Source: GCA-2719315 sp964448645 (GTDB lineage: Bacteria > Bacteroidota > Bacteroidia > Flavobacteriales > Flavobacteriaceae). From it: a stretch of DNA of 30,290 nt. The notes under the pieces were generated by a model, which was given only the letters and a program-made list of their open reading frames with translations, was not told the DNA's origin and did no database searches. Positions 26,945 through 30,290 of the stretch are shown in pieces; within the stretch, counting starts at the first letter, position 1; every line of letters begins with the position of its first letter. The DNA lies in the NCBI GenBank assembly GCA_964448645.1, contig CAYUZY010000009.1, positions 1-30,290 of the forward strand, given 5' to 3'. The position numbers and the translations under genes were made by a program.

Positions 26945-27412
26945 GTGGAAAAAAAAATTAACATCCAAAATAAAAAAGCAAAATTTGAATTTACTTTTAT
27001 TCAGAAATTTACTGCTGGAATTGTATTAACTGGTTCAGAAATTAAATCTATTAGAAATGGTCTTGCTTCTATCAACAATAGTTTTTGTGAATTTAATGAC
27101 AAACAAGAGTTGTTTATTATTAATATGCAGATTGACAAATACTCTCCTAGTTCAAATTTTAATCATAACCCAAAAGCCTCTAGAAAATTACTTTTAAAAA
27201 AAAATGAATTAAAAAGTCTATCAAAACAGGTTAAATCAACTGGTTTAACTATTATACCAATCAAGTTATTTATAAATGACAAAGGAATAGCTAAAACACT
27301 CATTACTCTTGCTAAAGGAAAAAAATTATATGACAAAAGAGCTACTATAAAAAACAGGGAAAACAAAATAGATTTAGATAGGTTAAAGAAATCTTTTAAG
27401 TATAAAAATTAA
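26945..27412 (+). CDS. smpB: SsrA-binding protein SmpB
   Basis: 155 residues. SmpB delivers tmRNA to stalled ribosomes for trans-translation. The beta-barrel core begins KINIQNKKAKFEF, then FTAGIVLTGSEIKSIRNGLASINNSFCEF, the most conserved SmpB segment. Later come NHNPKASRKLLL and TIIPIKLFINDKGIAKTLITLAKGKKLYDKR, the last leading into the C-terminal tail that inserts into the mRNA channel. The start is GTG at 26945, matching the family N-terminus; no ATG is available nearby in frame. It sits four bases after a promoter box, so the mRNA is predicted leaderless. The tmRNA gene itself is not in the window. The stop overlaps the pcm stop by four bases (TTAA). Confidence 0.96.
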   Translation: MEKKINIQNKKAKFEFTFIQKFTAGIVLTGSEIKSIRNGLASINNSFCEFNDKQELFIINMQIDKYSPSSNFNHNPKASRKLLLKKNELKSLSKQVKSTGLTIIPIKLFINDKGIAKTLITLAKGKKLYDKRATIKNRENKIDLDRLKKSFKYKN

Positions 27413-28050
27413 ATTTTATCCTTAAGAAGTGGAACGAATCTAAATTCTCCAAAAGTTTCTTTGGTAAATTTATTTTCCGAATCTCTTTTTATTCTTGTCA
27501 TAATTTGTGTCTTTATTCCAATAGGTATAACTAAGTAACCTCCTATTTTTATTTGTGACAAAAGAGTTTTTGGAATATCATCTGATCCAGCAGTAACTAT
27601 AATTGCATCATAAGGGGCAAATTCATTCAAACCTTTATGACCATCTCCAAAAATTATTTTTTTAGGCATATACCCTATTTTTGATAACATAAGTTTTGTT
27701 TTTTTAAATAATTCTGATTGTCTTTCTATTGAATAAACTTTACAACCTAAATTAACTAAAATAGATGTTTGATATCCTGAACCAGTCCCTATTTCTAAAA
27801 CTTTATGGCCTTTTTTTATATTTAACAACTCAGTTTGAAAAGCAACGGTATAAGGTTGAGAAATAGTTTGTTCAGCAGCAATTGGATAAGCCTTATCCTC
27901 ATATGCTAATGATTCTAAACCTTTTTCCATATATAAATGCCTTGGAATTACTTCAATTGATTTTAAAACATCTTTATTAGAAATCCCTTTTTTAATTAAC
28001 TTTTCAACTAATTGCCTTCTTAATCCTTTATATTTATTATTATCTAGCAT
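27409..28050 (-). CDS. pcm: Protein-L-isoaspartate O-methyltransferase
   Basis: 213 residues. It methylates isoaspartyl residues in aged proteins so that they can revert. The family pattern is clear: SIEVIPRHLYMEKG, AYPIAAEQTISQPYTVAF (substrate loop), the SAM-binding VLEIGTGSGYQTSIL, and YDAIIVTAGSDDIPKTL. It is complete at both ends. A promoter box (TATTTTTG) ends exactly four bases before its ATG, so a leaderless mRNA is predicted. It is convergent with smpB and divergent from the oxidoreductase gene across a 71-base spacer. Confidence 0.95.
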   Translation of the reverse strand: MLDNNKYKGLRRQLVEKLIKKGISNKDVLKSIEVIPRHLYMEKGLESLAYEDKAYPIAAEQTISQPYTVAFQTELLNIKKGHKVLEIGTGSGYQTSILVNLGCKVYSIERQSELFKKTKLMLSKIGYMPKKIIFGDGHKGLNEFAPYDAIIVTAGSDDIPKTLLSQIKIGGYLVIPIGIKTQIMTRIKRDSENKFTKETFGEFRFVPLLKDKI

Positions 28051-28054
28051 TATG

Positions 28055-28062
28055 CAAAAATA
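28055..28062 (-). promoter_or_regulatory. Promoter -7 box directly before pcm
   Basis: Reads TATTTTTG on the - strand, an exact TAnnTTTG match, then CATA, then the pcm ATG at 28050. No clear TTG was found in the -33 position. Confidence 0.55.
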
Positions 28063-28096
28063 ACTTAGATTATCTAAATTTAATTATATAAGATTG

Positions 28097-28104
28097 TACT
28101 TTTG
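28097..28104 (+). promoter_or_regulatory. Promoter -7 box upstream of the Gfo/Idh/MocA gene
   Basis: TACTTTTG, an exact TAnnTTTG match, 17 bases before the ATG at 28122, giving a leader of about 13 bases. It would drive the oxidoreductase, yggS and exonuclease run. Confidence 0.5.
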
Positions 28105-28121
28105 ATCATAATTAAAAAATC

Positions 28122-29087
28122 ATGATTAAAATTGGAGTTTTTGGTGCAGGACATTTAGGGAGAATTCATATTAGATTATTAAAAGCTTCTAAAAAATTTA
28201 AGCTTATTGGTTTTTACGATCCCGATAAAACTTCTATAAAAAAACTTAATAAAGAAGATAACTGTAAATACTTTGATACTCCTTTTAAATTAATTAGGGA
28301 AGTTGATGTAATAGATATTGTTTCTCCAACCTCTTCTCATCTTGAAATGGCATTGATGGCAATAGATAACAAAAAACATATTTTCATTGAAAAGCCAATT
28401 TCTTATTCAGTTGAAGATGCTAACAAAATTATAAAAAGCGCAAATAAAAATAATGTTTTAGGTCAAGTAGGACATGTTGAAAGATTCAACCCAGCATTTA
28501 AAGCGGTTAAAAATTTAATTATTAACCCAATGTTCATTGAATCCCATAGACTTTCAGAGTTTAATCCTAGAGGAACGGACGTCTCTGTAGTACTAGACTT
28601 AATGATTCATGATATAGACATTATTTTAAATTTAGTTAAATCAAAAATTAAGTCTATTAATGCTTCTGGCGTTTCTGTTGTAAGCAAAAGCCCCGATATA
28701 TGTAATGCTCGTATTTTATTTGAATCTGGATGTGTTGCAAATTTAACCTCAAGTAGAATTTCATTAAAAAAAATGAGAAAGACAAGATTTTTTCAGAAAG
28801 ACGCCTATATTTCTATTGATTACCTATCTAAAAAAGTTGAGGTTGTAAAAATTAAAGACGATATAAACCCCTCTGATAATTTACCTTTAATTTTTAAAAA
28901 TGCTGAAGGAGAAAAAAAACAAATATATTTTGAAAACCCTTCTATAATTGAATCAAATGCAATTCTTGAAGAATTAGAATCATTTGCAGATGCAATAAAA
29001 AACAATACAAAACCTATTATATCACTTAAAGAAGGAAAAAATGCACTTGATGTGGCTAATAAAATTATTAGTAAAATAAATATGTAA
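28122..29087 (+). CDS. Gfo/Idh/MocA-family oxidoreductase
   Basis: 321 residues. The N-terminal Rossmann NAD(P)-binding domain opens IGVFGAGHLGRIHIRLLK, followed by the family's EKP motif (FIEKPISYS, Lys91) and QVGHVERFNPAF. The C-terminal alpha/beta domain contains DLMIHDIDI, the conserved histidine region. Members oxidise or reduce sugars, inositol or related compounds; the substrate cannot be deduced. It is the first gene of a tight three-gene run: its stop shares one base with the yggS ATG (TAATG). Confidence 0.9.
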   Translation: MIKIGVFGAGHLGRIHIRLLKASKKFKLIGFYDPDKTSIKKLNKEDNCKYFDTPFKLIREVDVIDIVSPTSSHLEMALMAIDNKKHIFIEKPISYSVEDANKIIKSANKNNVLGQVGHVERFNPAFKAVKNLIINPMFIESHRLSEFNPRGTDVSVVLDLMIHDIDIILNLVKSKIKSINASGVSVVSKSPDICNARILFESGCVANLTSSRISLKKMRKTRFFQKDAYISIDYLSKKVEVVKIKDDINPSDNLPLIFKNAEGEKKQIYFENPSIIESNAILEELESFADAIKNNTKPIISLKEGKNALDVANKIISKINM

Positions 29088-29734
29088 TGAATATTGTTAA
29101 AAACTTTGAATTAATAAAAAACACTCTTTCTGGTGATGTTAAAATTATAGCAGTTTCAAAAACGAAATCAAAAGAAAAAATTCTAAAAATCTATAATACA
29201 GGTCATAAAGATTTTGGTGAAAATCGAATTAAAGAAATGAAAGATAAATACCATGGACTACCAAAAGATATAAAATGGCACATGATAGGCCATCTTCAAA
29301 AAAACAAAGTAAAATATATAGCACCTTTTGTTGATTTAATTCACTCAGTAGACTCTTATAAATTATTAAAAGAAATAAACAAACAGGGAATAAAAAACAA
29401 AAGAATTATAAAATGTTTATTACAAATAAAAATAGCAAAAGAAGAAAGTAAATTTGGTCTTTTTAAAAATGAAATCGAAGATTTAATGTCATTGTCAAGT
29501 AATTTAAATAACATAAACATAATTGGTCTTATGGGGATGGCTACATTTACTAATAATCAAGATATTATTAATAATGAATTTAAAGAAATTTCTACTTTAT
29601 TTAAAAATCTTAAACTTTCATATCCAAAATTTTCTTTCTTATCAATTGGAATGAGTAATGATTATTTGATAGCTATAAAATACGGAAGTAATATGGTTAG
29701 AATTGGAAGTCAAATTTTTGGAGAAAGAAATTAA
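29087..29734 (+). CDS. yggS: YggS-family PLP-binding protein (PLP homeostasis)
   Basis: 215 residues, a single TIM-barrel without the second domain of alanine racemase. The PLP lysine is Lys25 in IIAVSKTKS. Other family marks: FGENRIKEMKDKY, WHMIGHLQKNKVKYI, IHSVDSYKLL, GLMGMATFT and LSIGMSNDYLIAI with the phosphate-binding GSNMVRIG. Homologues have no established catalytic activity and act in PLP and amino-acid homeostasis. The start overlaps the upstream stop by one base, and the exonuclease follows 4 bases later. Confidence 0.94.
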   Translation: MNIVKNFELIKNTLSGDVKIIAVSKTKSKEKILKIYNTGHKDFGENRIKEMKDKYHGLPKDIKWHMIGHLQKNKVKYIAPFVDLIHSVDSYKLLKEINKQGIKNKRIIKCLLQIKIAKEESKFGLFKNEIEDLMSLSSNLNNINIIGLMGMATFTNNQDIINNEFKEISTLFKNLKLSYPKFSFLSIGMSNDYLIAIKYGSNMVRIGSQIFGERN

Positions 29735-29738
29735 TAAA

Positions 29739-30290
29739 ATGTATGCAATAATTGATGTTGAAACAACAGGAGGTAAATTTGATACTGAAAGTATAACTGA
29801 AATTGCAATAATAAAATATAATGGGGAAAAAGTCTTAGATAAATTTTCTACACTTATAAATCCGGAAAAAAAAATAGATTCATTTGTAGAAAAACTAACA
29901 GGGATTAACAATAAAATGTTAAAAAATGCTCCTAAATTCTACAACATAGCAAAAAGAATAATAAATATTACAGATGGTTGTATATTAGTTGCACACAATG
30001 CTCCATTTGACTATAGAATTCTTAAAACTGAATTTAGAAGACTTGGATATAATTATAAAAAAAAAACTTTATGTACTGTAAATCTTTCAAAAAAATTAAT
30101 TCCAAACAAAGATTCATATAGTTTAGAAAAATTAACTAAAACTCTTGGAATACCATTAAAAAGAAATCACAGAGCCTTTGATGATGCAATTGCCACATTT
30201 AATCTATTTAGATTATTAGAAGACCATGATTTAGAGAAACAAATTATAAAAAATGAAATCAAAAACTTAAATTTGAATTCAGTGTCCATA
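29739..30290 (+). CDS. DEDDh 3'-5' exonuclease (DnaQ-like), 3' truncated by window edge
   Basis: 184 codons are open to the window end without a stop. The N-terminus MYAIIDVETTGG has the DxE metal pair (Asp6, Glu8), followed by VAHNAPFDYRIL (ExoII Asp) and NHRAFDDAIA (ExoIII His and Asp), so all four acidic residues and the histidine of the DEDDh class are present. This resembles the proofreading epsilon subunit. In flavobacteria proteins beginning this way can continue into a GIY-YIG (UvrC-like) nuclease domain, which cannot be judged here. The start is 4 bases after the yggS stop, so co-transcription is likely. Confidence 0.9.
   Translation, partial: MYAIIDVETTGGKFDTESITEIAIIKYNGEKVLDKFSTLINPEKKIDSFVEKLTGINNKMLKNAPKFYNIAKRIINITDGCILVAHNAPFDYRILKTEFRRLGYNYKKKTLCTVNLSKKLIPNKDSYSLEKLTKTLGIPLKRNHRAFDDAIATFNLFRLLEDHDLEKQIIKNEIKNLNLNSVSI

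Overview
The window is a compact, very AT-rich stretch of chromosome from a member of the Bacteroidetes, most likely a streamlined marine flavobacterium. Support comes from recognisable flavobacterial gene content (fused alpha/beta E1 dehydrogenase, OmpA-type lipoprotein, stand-alone HSDR_N protein beside holA, DUF2007 protein, SRP RNA of the Bacteroidetes type), from TAnnTTTG-type promoters, and from the lack of Shine-Dalgarno sequences. Genes are packed: no intergenic space exceeds about 100 bases and no tRNA, rRNA, CRISPR array, insertion sequence or prophage was seen. Two runs of ten Ns are scaffold gaps inside genes, which suggests a single-cell or metagenome assembly.

Layout. 2-6880 (+): end of uvrA, a LOG-family protein, a large secreted M1-peptidase-like protein with a beta-barrel tail, and a fused E1 dehydrogenase. 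6881-7885 (-): holA. 7912-10256 (+): HSDR_N protein, family 2 glycosyltransferase, OmpA-family lipoprotein, ending in a bidirectional terminator. 10306-12587 (-): UvrD/PcrA helicase, broken by a gap. 12684-19420 (+): M20 amidohydrolase, recG, pheT, a conserved membrane protein and a DUF2007 protein. 19417-21042 (-): ABC-F ATPase. 21132-22495 (+): thioredoxin-fold lipoprotein, broken by a gap and lacking a normal start codon. 22505-24084 (-): transaldolase, short-chain dehydrogenase, SRP RNA. 24154-25575 (+): glutaminyl cyclase lipoprotein and a frameshifted thioesterase. Then glyA (-), smpB (+), pcm (-), and a + strand run of Gfo/Idh/MocA oxidoreductase, YggS and a 3'-truncated DEDDh exonuclease.

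The content is mostly housekeeping: DNA repair and replication (uvrA, holA, uvrD, recG, exonuclease), translation and ribosome rescue (pheT, smpB, ABC-F, SRP RNA), one-carbon and sugar metabolism (glyA, transaldolase), protein repair (pcm) and the envelope (OmpA lipoprotein, M1/barrel protein, two further lipoproteins). There is no obvious multi-gene novel system. The most interesting signals are finer: (1) a promoter box placed exactly four bases before the SRP RNA 5' end and, with identical spacing, four bases before the start codons of tal, smpB and pcm, predicting leaderless mRNAs; (2) an ABC-F protein in which all elements of one composite ATP site have decayed together; (3) an M1-like protein without zinc motif joined to an outer-membrane-type barrel; (4) a lipoprotein whose only plausible start is ATT; (5) a thioesterase split at an A9 tract; (6) convergent genes that share four-base YTAR double stop codons.
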